Below, one piece after another: positions 1 to 7,354 of a DNA stretch of 13,143 bases (position 1 is the first letter of the stretch; every line of letters begins with the position of its first letter). A program made the position numbers and the translations under genes. Origin of the DNA: Frankiaceae bacterium (GTDB lineage Bacteria; Actinomycetota; Actinomycetes; Mycobacteriales; SCTD01). The DNA is taken from contig CANKBT010000055.1 in the NCBI GenBank assembly GCA_947479995.1, positions 1 through 13,143 on the forward strand, read 5' to 3'. The notes beneath the pieces are model-generated. The model saw only the letters and a program-made list of their open reading frames with translations. It made no database searches and was not told where the DNA came from.

Positions 1-35
1 ACGGCGATGCGCAGGGCGTCGAAGAGCACGGTCAT
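1..35 (-). CDS. 5' end of an unidentified gene, cut by the left edge
   Basis: An ATG at 33-35 overlaps the TGA of the upstream membrane protein gene (32-34) in an ATGA arrangement. A GGGAGG ribosome binding sequence lies about six bases ahead of it. Only eleven codons are visible, reading MTVLFDALRIA. That is too little to name a product. Its place directly after a holin candidate suggests a lysis gene or a late hypothetical gene, but this is inference from position only. Confidence 0.6.
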   Translation of the reverse strand, partial: MTVLFDALRIA

Positions 36-241
36 GTGCTGCCTCCCGGCGGGGTCGGCTGGGCTGGGTCGGGGGTGCGCGCGAGCCAGCGGTAGGCGCC
101 GAGACCACCCATGCTCACCATCAGGCCGCCGCAGCCGGTCATGACCGCGGCGTCGCTGGTGACGACGCCGTAGACGAAGCCGCAGAGCGCGACGAGCACG
201 ACGAGCTGGCCGAGCAGCACGGGGGACAGGCCGTCACGCAC
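32..241 (-). CDS. Small two-helix membrane protein, holin candidate
   Basis: This 69-residue protein has two predicted membrane segments, at about residues 8-27 (rich in Leu, Val and Ala) and 33-51 (Gly, Met and Leu rich). They are joined by a short loop and followed by a Pro/Thr/Gly-rich hydrophilic tail. The start is GTG at 239-241, with GGGAG about six bases upstream. An ATG two bases further upstream opens a different frame that soon stops, so GTG is preferred. Size, topology and position right after the tail-tip genes fit a phage holin, which would permeabilise the inner membrane for lysis. No endolysin is visible in the window to confirm this. It could equally be another small phage membrane protein. 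The gap from the preceding gene is only 18 bases, and the following gene overlaps its stop codon. Confidence 0.7.
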   Translation of the reverse strand: MRDGLSPVLLGQLVVLVALCGFVYGVVTSDAAVMTGCGGLMVSMGGLGAYRWLARTPDPAQPTPPGGST

Positions 242-259
242 ATCGCTCTCCCGTCAGGG

Positions 260-1006
260 TCAGGGCGCGCGCCGCGTGTGCGCGTCGAAGAAGCGGACGT
301 ACTCCTGCGCGGGCACGGCGAGCGCGAGGGCGGTGCTGTGGTCGAGGAGCTCGCTGACCTTGACCGCGGTGCCGCCGAGCGCGGTGGCGAGCTGGCGCAC
401 GAATTGCGGGCGGGTGACGCGGTCGCCCTCGGAGTACCAGAGGCGCACGGGCACGTCGGTGGCGGCGAGCGCGCTGAGTGCGGGCTCGCGCAGCGGGTTG
501 GCGTAGGCCGGCAGCGGGGCGGGGTGGGTCACGCCCCAGCGCGCGTCGATCTGTGCGCGCTCGACGCCGAAGGTGTTGCGGTCGCGGATGTCGTCGGTGT
601 CGGCTGCGGGCATGACGCCGCCGATGCACGCGACGCGCTGCGGGAAGAGCCGCAGGTAGGTCATGGCCGTGAGGTCGCCCATGCTCGTCGGCGCCAGGGC
701 GATGCGCTCGGCATCGGTGCCGTGCCGCTGTGCGAGGAGCGGCCGGTACTGGTCGAGCAGCTGTGCGGCCGCCTCGACGCCCCAGTTGTCGCCGAGCAGG
801 TCGGGCGCGCACACGACGAGCCCGGCCTGCAGGAGGAGCTCGACCTGGCGGCGCGCGGCGACGTCGTAGACGTAGTCGCGGGAGGTGGCGCCGGCGCCGT
901 GCGGCATGAGCACGGCGGGTCGGCCGCGGCCGCCGCCGTTGGGTACGGCGATGAGCTCGCGCTCGGTGGCGGTGATGCTGCCGGCGCCGAGCTGCCAGGT
1001 GCTCAC
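260..1006 (-). CDS. Alpha/beta hydrolase (esterase-like) encoded in the tail module
   Basis: This 248-residue protein has the layout of a serine alpha/beta hydrolase. An oxyanion-hole type motif PHGAG is at residues 35-39. A nucleophile elbow, Pro-Thr-Ser-Met-Gly, places the likely catalytic Ser at 108. A likely acid is Asp195 in YSEGD, and a likely His is 223 in LLDHS. The first Gly of the usual GxSxG elbow is Pro here, although the strand before it and the helix after it look normal. The start is GTG at 1004-1006, overlapping the TGA of the upstream tail protein gene. The open frame extends further upstream, but as an Arg-rich shadow of that gene. There is no signal peptide or membrane segment. 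Position at the end of the tail-tip genes suggests a virion-associated esterase acting on a host surface polymer, or less likely a late-expressed cytoplasmic enzyme. The substrate cannot be read from the sequence. Confidence 0.82.
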   Translation of the reverse strand: MSTWQLGAGSITATERELIAVPNGGGRGRPAVLMPHGAGATSRDYVYDVAARRQVELLLQAGLVVCAPDLLGDNWGVEAAAQLLDQYRPLLAQRHGTDAERIALAPTSMGDLTAMTYLRLFPQRVACIGGVMPAADTDDIRDRNTFGVERAQIDARWGVTHPAPLPAYANPLREPALSALAATDVPVRLWYSEGDRVTRPQFVRQLATALGGTAVKVSELLDHSTALALAVPAQEYVRFFDAHTRRAP

Positions 1007-1803
1007 TGCTCGGCTGCGCCGAAGGTGTGGACCTTGACCTCGGTGCGGTAGCCGCGTCGCTGCTCGGTGGGGCTGAAGTAGCCGTTGCCGAGGCGGAGCA
1101 CGCCGGTGTTCGCGGACTTCTGGCCGCGGACGACGAAGGTGCGGGTGGCGCCGACGACGCCGATGTCGGCGCTCACGCGCAGCTCGGGCTGCAGCGTCTG
1201 GCCGACGGTCAGCTGCCGCACGGCGACGCCCTGCGTCCCGTTGAGCGGCGTGACGCCGGCGGTCGTCTCCCACAGCGAGAAGATGACGGCGCAGGTGGTG
1301 GCGGGCGCTGTCTCGACGTCGAGCGCGGCGAGCACGTCGATGAAGACGGGTGCGCTGCCACTGACCGGCTCGACGGTGAAGGTGAGCAGGTCGGTGAGCG
1401 TGGTGCCGATCTGCGGCGAGCGCACGCCGCTGATGTCGGTGATGAGCTTGACGAGGCGCGAGCCGGCGGGTGAGACCGGCACGGGCCGGCCGGAGGCGGC
1501 GGAGTAGCCGAGCAGGTCGCCGTCGTTGGCGCCCTGCATCGCGCGCAGCAGCGCGGCGTCGGTCTCCTCGCCCGCGTTGAGCGTGAAGGAGTCGTACGCC
1601 AGGACTTCGACCGTCTCGGTGCGCGTGCCGATGCCGACCTCGTAGGTGCCGGCCGGCACGCCGGCGAGCTGGAACACGCCGCTGTCCGTCGTCGTGACCT
1701 GGCCGGCGTAGCCGTTGGGACCGGCGACCGCCAGGATCTGCCCGGAGAGCACGTTGCCGGTGCGGTCGATCGCGGTGGTGGGGATGCTCTTGCCCAGCGG
1801 CAT
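1003..1803 (-). CDS. Minor tail protein with carboxypeptidase-regulatory-like N-terminal domain
   Basis: This 266-residue protein begins at ATG 1801-1803, with AGAGG about eight bases upstream and two bases after the stop of the preceding gene. Residues of about 8-60 look like a small beta-sandwich of the carboxypeptidase-regulatory type: a DRTGNVLSG opening, a TTTDSGVFQLAGVPAGTYEV core and alternating hydrophobic strands. The rest is beta-rich, Thr/Val/Gly heavy and without Cys clusters, as expected for a tail-tip or fibre protein that may bind the host surface. It lies between the Gp37-like hub candidate and the hydrolase, with a four-base GTGA overlap into the latter, so the two are probably made together. 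The exact role (receptor binding or structural) is inference from location and fold impression. The open frame continues upstream of the ATG only as an Arg-rich shadow of the neighbour. Confidence 0.75.
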   Translation of the reverse strand: MPLGKSIPTTAIDRTGNVLSGQILAVAGPNGYAGQVTTTDSGVFQLAGVPAGTYEVGIGTRTETVEVLAYDSFTLNAGEETDAALLRAMQGANDGDLLGYSAASGRPVPVSPAGSRLVKLITDISGVRSPQIGTTLTDLLTFTVEPVSGSAPVFIDVLAALDVETAPATTCAVIFSLWETTAGVTPLNGTQGVAVRQLTVGQTLQPELRVSADIGVVGATRTFVVRGQKSANTGVLRLGNGYFSPTEQRRGYRTEVKVHTFGAAEQ

Positions 1804-1805
1804 GG

Positions 1806-2894
1806 TCAGCGCCTCTCGAGGGTGGTCAGGCGCGCGGCCTGCTCGCGCTGCCGGCGGGCGTAGTTGAGCGGCGGCGCGCCCAGCGACAGGCTGATGCGCT
1901 CCTCGCCGCTGTCGCCGATGTCGGCGGCGACCTCGACGACGCGCAGGGGCGTGTCGACGGCCAGGCGGCCGCTGTAGACGACGACGCGGCAGGTGTCGCC
2001 GAGCCAGATGTGCGCGGGGCCCTCCCACCAGCCATCGGCGAGCTCGACGCTGTAGGACGGCGACAGCGTGCGGGCGGCGAGCGCGAGGGCGTCCGCGCGT
2101 TCCTCGAGCGACGGCTGCTGCTTGAGGTCGGTGTCGCCCTGCTGGGTGTCCCAGCGGCCCTCGGGCCGGCTGGCGAGGTCGGGCGCCTCGCGGTTGACGG
2201 GCGTGGTGCCCTCGCCGCCGGAGTAGCGCCCGGCGTTGGCGTAGTCGCGCGGGTCGACGGTGCGCGTGAGGCTCGCGACGGCGCCGCCGTAGTCGAGGAT
2301 GACGCCGCGGTCGGCGCCGCGCTGGGGGTGCCAGATGTTGAGGCTGAGCGCTGATGGCGACGTCGCGAGCACGTCCCAGTCGAAGCCGTCGATGACTTGC
2401 GACAGCTCGTCGATGCGGCTGCCGATGCTGTTGCCCGGCTCGTACGTGCGGTCACGCCGCCGGCCGGTTGCTGCGCCCGGGCCGCGGGCGATGCCCAGGT
2501 CGCCGGCGGTGCGGCGCTGCGTGTCGCTGAGCAGCTCCCAGGCGATGTCGCCCTGGTCGGCGCCGGCGTACATGAGCGTGCTGTCCGCGTAGAGGAGTCG
2601 CCGGCGCAGCAGCTCGCGGTAGTCCGCCGCGTTGATGCCCACCTCGTGCGTGTCGCCGTCGAGCGTGTCGGTGGTTGCGCCGACGCGCGCTCGCAGCAGC
2701 TGCTGCCCGTCGCGCAGCACGTGCAGGTCGGTGCTGAGCTCGTCGACGAGGCGCGCCTGCTCGTGCCGGCCGTCGATCGAGCACGTCGTCGTCGAGGGGT
2801 CGGTGAGCCGCCAGACGGCCTTGCGGTTGCGGGCCTCGGTCAACTCGTCGGACCACCCGCCGCCGGCTGGACCGACGATCCACTTCCAGGTCAC
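1806..2894 (-). CDS. Tail hub/tip protein, ReqiPepy6 Gp37-like
   Basis: This 362-residue protein starts at GTG 2892-2894, in a GTGA overlap with the preceding gene. The first part (TWKWIVGPAGG, then VDELSTDLHVLRDGQQLLRARVG at about residues 50-72 and AADYRELLRRRLLY around 90-105) resembles the siphovirus ReqiPepy6 Gp37-like family. That family sits at the tail tip of many actinophages and is related in role to baseplate hub or tail-associated proteins. The C-terminal third has the GDTCRVVVYSG...LRVVEVAADIG...ISLSLG pattern, a beta domain common in phage tail hub proteins, and ends in a charged short helix. No peptidase or lysozyme motif is visible. It probably closes the tail tube and links it to the receptor-binding parts. 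The family assignment is from recognition, not a search. Confidence 0.72.
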   Translation of the reverse strand: MTWKWIVGPAGGGWSDELTEARNRKAVWRLTDPSTTTCSIDGRHEQARLVDELSTDLHVLRDGQQLLRARVGATTDTLDGDTHEVGINAADYRELLRRRLLYADSTLMYAGADQGDIAWELLSDTQRRTAGDLGIARGPGAATGRRRDRTYEPGNSIGSRIDELSQVIDGFDWDVLATSPSALSLNIWHPQRGADRGVILDYGGAVASLTRTVDPRDYANAGRYSGGEGTTPVNREAPDLASRPEGRWDTQQGDTDLKQQPSLEERADALALAARTLSPSYSVELADGWWEGPAHIWLGDTCRVVVYSGRLAVDTPLRVVEVAADIGDSGEERISLSLGAPPLNYARRQREQAARLTTLERR

Positions 2895-3793
2895 TGGACG
2901 GGCCGGACGAGGATCGAGTAGGCGGAGAAGCGGGCGTCGCCGGTGAAGCTCGCGATGCCGGTGCCGGCCTCGCGGTAGAGCGTGGGCTGGTAGGCCATGG
3001 CGCCGCTGTTGGCCGGCGCGCGGTTCGTGACGGGCGTGTTGAAGGTCCACTTCTCGACGCCCTTGCTGATCTGGCCGCGCAGGTCGACGCCGGCGGTGAG
3101 GTTGCGGATGAAGGCGCGGAACTCGTCGCCGGGGACGGACTGCGTGATGGCGTGACCCGGCTGGATGACGTGCACCGCCGCGTAGGGCAGGTCCGGCACG
3201 GTGAGGATCGGTGCGAGTCCGATGCTGAGGTTGGCGCTCGTCTCGCCGGCCAGCCCGGGGGTGCTGAGCAGCAGGTCGGCGACCGGCAGCCGGGCCAGCG
3301 ACCGACGCGAGCTGATGTTGCTCGCGGTGATGCTGCCGGTCGCGGCCGTCACGGTGACCAGCGCGAGGGTGATGGCGCTGTCGGGCTGCGGCGGGGTGCC
3401 GCCGCCGGTGTCGGCGAGGACCTCGATGACCTGGTCGTACGTGCCGGCCGGGACCGTGCCGTCGGCGCTGCGGTCTCGCACGCGCAGCACGACGCGGTGC
3501 ACGCGCTGGCCGGAAGCGGGGGCGGCGGGGATCGGCCGGTTCTCGACGGCCGTGGACCGCAGCACGTACCCGCCCTGCGCGGCGATGCTGTCGCCGTACA
3601 CGACCGCCATGCCGGGCGCGATGTCCACGGTGAAGTTGGCGCCGTTGCTGCGGGGGCTGACGGCGTAGTCGCCGGCGCCGATGACGCCTTCGCCCAGAGC
3701 GGCCTGCACGAAGGAGCGGTGCTCGAGCGCTGAGACGTCGAAGCCGTCGTCGCCGGCGACGGCCTGCATGTAGAGCGGGCGGATCAGCGTCAC
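2891..3793 (-). CDS. Minor tail protein (upper-baseplate type)
   Basis: This 300-residue protein starts at GTG 3791-3793, with a GAGGA ribosome binding sequence about seven bases upstream and ten bases after the previous stop. The N-terminal half reads like actinophage minor tail proteins: GVIGAGDYAVSPRSNGANF at about residues 36-54, then VDIAPGMAVVYGDSI and later RVHRVVLRVRDRSADG. A His- and Leu-containing helical segment (SSRRSLARLPVADLLL) follows near residue 160. The C-terminal part is a beta-rich domain ending in SAYSILVRPVQ. The N-terminal resemblance is to upper-baseplate or adaptor-like proteins that connect receptor-binding modules to the tail tip. It ends in a GTGA overlap with the Gp37-like gene. 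The precise structural position is inference. Confidence 0.72.
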   Translation of the reverse strand: MTLIRPLYMQAVAGDDGFDVSALEHRSFVQAALGEGVIGAGDYAVSPRSNGANFTVDIAPGMAVVYGDSIAAQGGYVLRSTAVENRPIPAAPASGQRVHRVVLRVRDRSADGTVPAGTYDQVIEVLADTGGGTPPQPDSAITLALVTVTAATGSITASNISSRRSLARLPVADLLLSTPGLAGETSANLSIGLAPILTVPDLPYAAVHVIQPGHAITQSVPGDEFRAFIRNLTAGVDLRGQISKGVEKWTFNTPVTNRAPANSGAMAYQPTLYREAGTGIASFTGDARFSAYSILVRPVQ

Positions 3794-3803
3794 GGCGACG
3801 TCC

Positions 3804-4700
3804 TCACAGGTAGGTCGGGCGGTACGTCAGCAGGGCCTGGGCGGCGCCGGCGTAGTTGTCCGGGGTGAAGCGGACGCTCGAGGAGCCCGGAGGCAGGGCC
3901 CACCAGGTGGCCGTGGCGAAGTCGAGGGCGCCGTACCGGGAGGCGTCCGGCAGGCCGTTGACCCGCGCGGTGTGAGCGGCGAAGTCGACCTCGAGGTAGT
4001 CCCCGGCGGCGATCGCCAGGCCCGGGAAGGACAGCGAGCCGACGCCGTCGAGGACGAGCTCGGGGCCGGTGTGCGGGCCGTAGAGGCGGGCGACCGGCGA
4101 CGCCGGCGCCGTTCCGGGGTTGGTCACCGTGACGATGCCGCTGCCGCCGCCAGGCGCGTAGGTGAGCGGGTAGCGCACGGGGTAGCGGATGCCGACGGAT
4201 CCGGCGCCGCCGGACGCCATGACCGTGGCGGACAGCTCGTCGGCCGCCTCGAGCACGCCGTCGGGCGCGACCCAGGACATCTGCACCGCGACGCCGTCGA
4301 GCATCTCGGCGATCGCGGGGGCGCTGACCTGCTCGGTGCGCAGCCGCACGCGCCGCGGTGCCGGCCAGTCGCTGTTGTCGAGCAGCAGCAGGGGGCGTGC
4401 GGACGGGTGGCAGAAGGCGAGCAGCTCGTCGAGCAGCGCCCAGGTGCCCGGCCCGAAGATGGTCAGGTCGACGGTGAGGGCGCGGGCGCCGTGCAGGCGC
4501 GTGCGGTCGGTGGTGCCGCTGCGGTCGGTGCGCGCCTGGGTGACGCTGCGGACATCGGGCCAGCCCAGCGTCAGCTTGCCGAGTGCGATGCGCGCGTCGG
4601 CGAGGAGCTCCATCGTGCGGTCGCCGTCGGTGAGGGCGATGCTGCGCCAGGGCAGCGCGCCGCCGTCCTCGTCGGCGGAGAGGTCGAAGCTGAGGATCAC
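3804..4700 (-). CDS. Distal tail protein (Dit-like)
   Basis: This 298-residue protein starts at GTG 4698-4700, overlapping the stop of the tape measure gene (GTGA). No separate ribosome binding site is visible, so it is probably translationally coupled. Being directly after the tape measure gene is the normal place of the distal tail protein, which forms the ring joining the tail tube to the tip. The N-terminal domain has the expected mixed beta pattern: GALPWRSIALTDGDRTMELL, GARALTVDLTIFGPG and then a helix WALLDELLAF near residues 85-100. The second half is a beta-sandwich-like domain with PVRYPLTYAPGGG, VTNPGTAPASPVARLYGP and a DYLEVDFAAHTARVNG segment, like the C-terminal galectin-type domain of larger Dit proteins. 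The assignment rests on order and pattern. Confidence 0.78.
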   Translation of the reverse strand: MILSFDLSADEDGGALPWRSIALTDGDRTMELLADARIALGKLTLGWPDVRSVTQARTDRSGTTDRTRLHGARALTVDLTIFGPGTWALLDELLAFCHPSARPLLLLDNSDWPAPRRVRLRTEQVSAPAIAEMLDGVAVQMSWVAPDGVLEAADELSATVMASGGAGSVGIRYPVRYPLTYAPGGGSGIVTVTNPGTAPASPVARLYGPHTGPELVLDGVGSLSFPGLAIAAGDYLEVDFAAHTARVNGLPDASRYGALDFATATWWALPPGSSSVRFTPDNYAGAAQALLTYRPTYL

Positions 4701-7354
4701 AGGCCGGACGCCATGACCTCGAACTCCGCGCGCCGGGCGAGCACCTCGGCGTCGAGCGTCTCGCGGATGACGACCTGCGCGCCCTCAAGCACGTGCACGG
4801 AGCGGCTGGCGCTGGGCGCGGCTGGGGGCGATGCCGTCGGCATCAGGACCGTCGCGCCGCGCGCGTAGTCCTCACCGGCCGCCCACATGGGCGTGCGGCC
4901 GGCGTTGATGGCCTCGAGCAGCTCGGCGTTCTCGGCGGCGTCTGCCGCGTTGACGACGTACTCGCCGGGGCTGGCCATGAGGGGCACGCGGTCGTCGGTC
5001 GGGCCTCCGGCGCCGTAGACCCACCCGCCGCCGGCACGGCGCAGGCCGCCGTACTCGGAGCCGACCGGGGCGCCGGCCACGGCGGTGGCCATCATGGCCT
5101 TGACGTAGGCGGTGTAGTCGCGGACCTTCTCGCGCGCGGCGGCGTCGTTGAAGATGGCCTGCGTCGTCGCGGCGTCGGGGATGAACATGACCTCGTCGGC
5201 GTAGGCGCGGGCGGCCTCCTCGGTGTAGCCGAAGCGCGTGCCGGCGCGCACGAGCGCGTCGCGCGTGAGGTTGAGCTGCTCCTGCACCTGGGCGTGCGGT
5301 GCCTGCTGGTCGATGAGGGCCTGGGTGACGGCGTTGCCGTTGGCGGCGATGTCGTTGAGCACGCGGGCGTTGGCGTCGCCGGCGGCGGTCGTCGAGTCGA
5401 GGGTGGCGCCGTGCTCGGCGAGGGCGGCGTCGACCTCGCGCACGCTCTCGCGGAACTCGATCTGCGCGCCGCGCAGGCCGAGCGCCTGGTTGGCCTGCTC
5501 GAGAAGCTCGGCGTTCACGGCGGCCAGCTGCTGCGCGTAGGCCTCGGCCTCGCGGGCGGCCGCGGCCTGCTCGCCGGCGAGCTCGGCGGCGGCGTCCGAC
5601 GCCGAGCCCGACGTCTGCCCGGTCTCCTGCAGCGCGGCGGCGTTGCGCCGCGCGGCCTCGGTCGCCTCGTCGGTGTGGCCCGCCAGGCCCTCGACGCGCT
5701 CGCGGAAGACCGAGGCGCCGACGCCCGCGTCGGCGGTCGCGTCCGCGACGATCTGCAGCGCGCGGCTGTTGCCCATGGCGGCGTCGGTGACGACGCTGAG
5801 GCTGATGCCGAGCTCGCGGGCCTGCTTGAGCAGCCCGTCCTTCTCGAGCGTGTTGGCGACCTGCGCGCGCGTGTTCTCGCCGAGCGCGCCGCTGTCGGCC
5901 TCGATGGCGGCGGTGAGCCCCTCCACCGTGGCGGTCACCTTGGCCGCGCGGGCGGCGGCCTTCTGCTGCTCGTTGCCCCAAGCGATGGCGCCGATGGTGG
6001 CGACGGCGAGGCCGACCGCGAGGGGCCCGCCGGCGGCGCGACCGAGCGCGCCGACCTTGCTGACCGCTGCGCTCGAGCGGGGGCCGAGGGCGGACAGCGA
6101 GTCGCCGAAGCTCTTCAGCCGCGGCAGCGCCAGGGCGAAGGCGCCGGCGGCGATGCCGACCGCCGCGGTGGTGCCGACGACGCCCGCGACGGCGGCGTGC
6201 ACCGGCCCGGGCAGGTTGCCGTAGGCGTCGGACAGCCCGGTGAGGCCCTGCGCGAGGTAGCGCAGGGTGCCCTGCGCCTGCTCGCCGGTCTTGATGAGGT
6301 TGGTGTCCATCGAGCCGCGGAGGCGCTCGAGGTCGCCCTGCAGGTTGTCGGTCTTCTCGGCGGCCGTCTCGGCGGCGTACCCGCTGTCGTTGACCTTCGT
6401 CGTCCACTCGGCGACGCCGGCGGCGCCCTGGTCGTAGAGCACGGCGGCCGCGCGGATGGCGTCGGAGCCGAAGATCGTGCCCATGGCGGCGTTGCGCTGC
6501 TCGACGGTCATGCCGGCGAAGGAGCCGCGGAGCTCCTCGGCGAGCCGGCTCAGGCCGATGAACTGGCCCTGGCTGTCGTAGGCGCTGAAGCCCAGCTGCT
6601 GCATGAGCTCGGCGGCCTCGCGCGACTGCGGGGTCAGGCGCTGCAGCATGGCCTTGAAGGACGTGCCGGCGTCGCTGCCGATCAGGCCGGCCGAGGCGAA
6701 GGCTGCCAGGGCCGCGGTCGTCTCGGTGACGTCGAGCCCGGTCTGGTCGGCGACGAGGCCGACCTGGCCGAGGGCGGCGCCGAGGTCGCTGACCTCGCCC
6801 TGTGCCTTGCCGGCGCCGGCGGCGAGCAAGTCGGCGATGCGCGGGACGTCACGCCCGGACAGACCGAACTGCGTCATGGCGGTCGCGGCGATCTCGGCGG
6901 CGTCGGCCACCTCGAGCTGGCCGGCGGCGGCTAGCGCGAGCGCGCCGTCGAGGGCGCCGCCGAGGATGTCGGTCACCTCGACCCCGGCCTTGGCCAGCGC
7001 CTCCTGAGCCGCCGCGGCTTCGGTGGCGCTGAAGACCGTCTGGGCGCCGGCGTCCAGCGCCGCATCCTTCAGGTCGTCCATCTCGCTGGCCGTGGCGCCG
7101 GTGGCGGCCTTGACGCCGGACATCTGCGACTCGAACTCCATGGCGGCGTTGGCGGCCATGGAGAAGGCGAGGGCGGCCGTGCCGCCGACGGCGGCGACGC
7201 CGGCGCCGACCTCGGTCCACGCCTGCTGGTTGTCGGCGGCCTCCTGCGCGATCTCGCCGGCGAGGTCTCGGGTGGCGGCGGCGGCGCTGCGCAGCCCGGC
7301 GATGTAGTTCGACACCTCGGCCTGCAGCCGCACGCGCACGGACCGGTCAGCCAT
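4697..7354 (-). CDS. Tape measure protein
   Basis: At 885 residues this is the largest protein in the window. It starts at ATG 7352-7354 with GGGAGG four to five bases upstream, and overlaps the end of the chaperone fusion by eight bases. Residues of about 80-345 match the phage tape measure core domain. Hallmarks are ATGATASEMDDL, an FSATEAAAAQEALAKAG segment, GTSFKAMLQRL near 230 and MGTIFGSDAIRAAAVL near 291-306. Two hydrophobic segments lie at about 386-410 and 443-460, and a further hydrophobic stretch at 51-70. A long Ala/Gln/Glu-rich helical region follows, with a Gly-rich C-terminal part containing GGPTDDRVPLMASPGEYVV. It fills the tail tube, sets tail length and passes through the membrane at DNA entry. 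At the usual 0.15 nm per residue, the length predicts a tail of about 130 nm. No lytic domain is seen. Confidence 0.95.
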   Translation of the reverse strand: MADRSVRVRLQAEVSNYIAGLRSAAAATRDLAGEIAQEAADNQQAWTEVGAGVAAVGGTAALAFSMAANAAMEFESQMSGVKAATGATASEMDDLKDAALDAGAQTVFSATEAAAAQEALAKAGVEVTDILGGALDGALALAAAGQLEVADAAEIAATAMTQFGLSGRDVPRIADLLAAGAGKAQGEVSDLGAALGQVGLVADQTGLDVTETTAALAAFASAGLIGSDAGTSFKAMLQRLTPQSREAAELMQQLGFSAYDSQGQFIGLSRLAEELRGSFAGMTVEQRNAAMGTIFGSDAIRAAAVLYDQGAAGVAEWTTKVNDSGYAAETAAEKTDNLQGDLERLRGSMDTNLIKTGEQAQGTLRYLAQGLTGLSDAYGNLPGPVHAAVAGVVGTTAAVGIAAGAFALALPRLKSFGDSLSALGPRSSAAVSKVGALGRAAGGPLAVGLAVATIGAIAWGNEQQKAAARAAKVTATVEGLTAAIEADSGALGENTRAQVANTLEKDGLLKQARELGISLSVVTDAAMGNSRALQIVADATADAGVGASVFRERVEGLAGHTDEATEAARRNAAALQETGQTSGSASDAAAELAGEQAAAAREAEAYAQQLAAVNAELLEQANQALGLRGAQIEFRESVREVDAALAEHGATLDSTTAAGDANARVLNDIAANGNAVTQALIDQQAPHAQVQEQLNLTRDALVRAGTRFGYTEEAARAYADEVMFIPDAATTQAIFNDAAAREKVRDYTAYVKAMMATAVAGAPVGSEYGGLRRAGGGWVYGAGGPTDDRVPLMASPGEYVVNAADAAENAELLEAINAGRTPMWAAGEDYARGATVLMPTASPPAAPSASRSVHVLEGAQVVIRETLDAEVLARRAEFEVMASGL

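Noticed and set aside
278..1051. Plus-strand open frame opposite the hydrolase gene
   Set aside because: The composition is antisense-like, and the minus strand has catalytic motifs in a normal order.
1007..1273. Upstream extension of the hydrolase
   Set aside because: The extra residues are an Arg-rich shadow of the preceding gene. GTG at 1004-1006 gives the usual GTGA overlap and a proper family-like N-terminus.
1804..2028. Upstream extension of the carboxypeptidase-regulatory-like tail protein
   Set aside because: The extension is Arg/Pro-rich shadow of the Gp37-like gene. The ATG at 1801-1803 has a ribosome binding sequence and fits the gene spacing.
4793..6934. Long open frame on the plus strand (713 codons) opposite the tape measure gene
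   Set aside because: It is a Gly/Arg/Ala/Val-rich translation typical of the antisense of GC-rich coding DNA, without recognisable motifs. The opposite strand encodes a clear tape measure protein.
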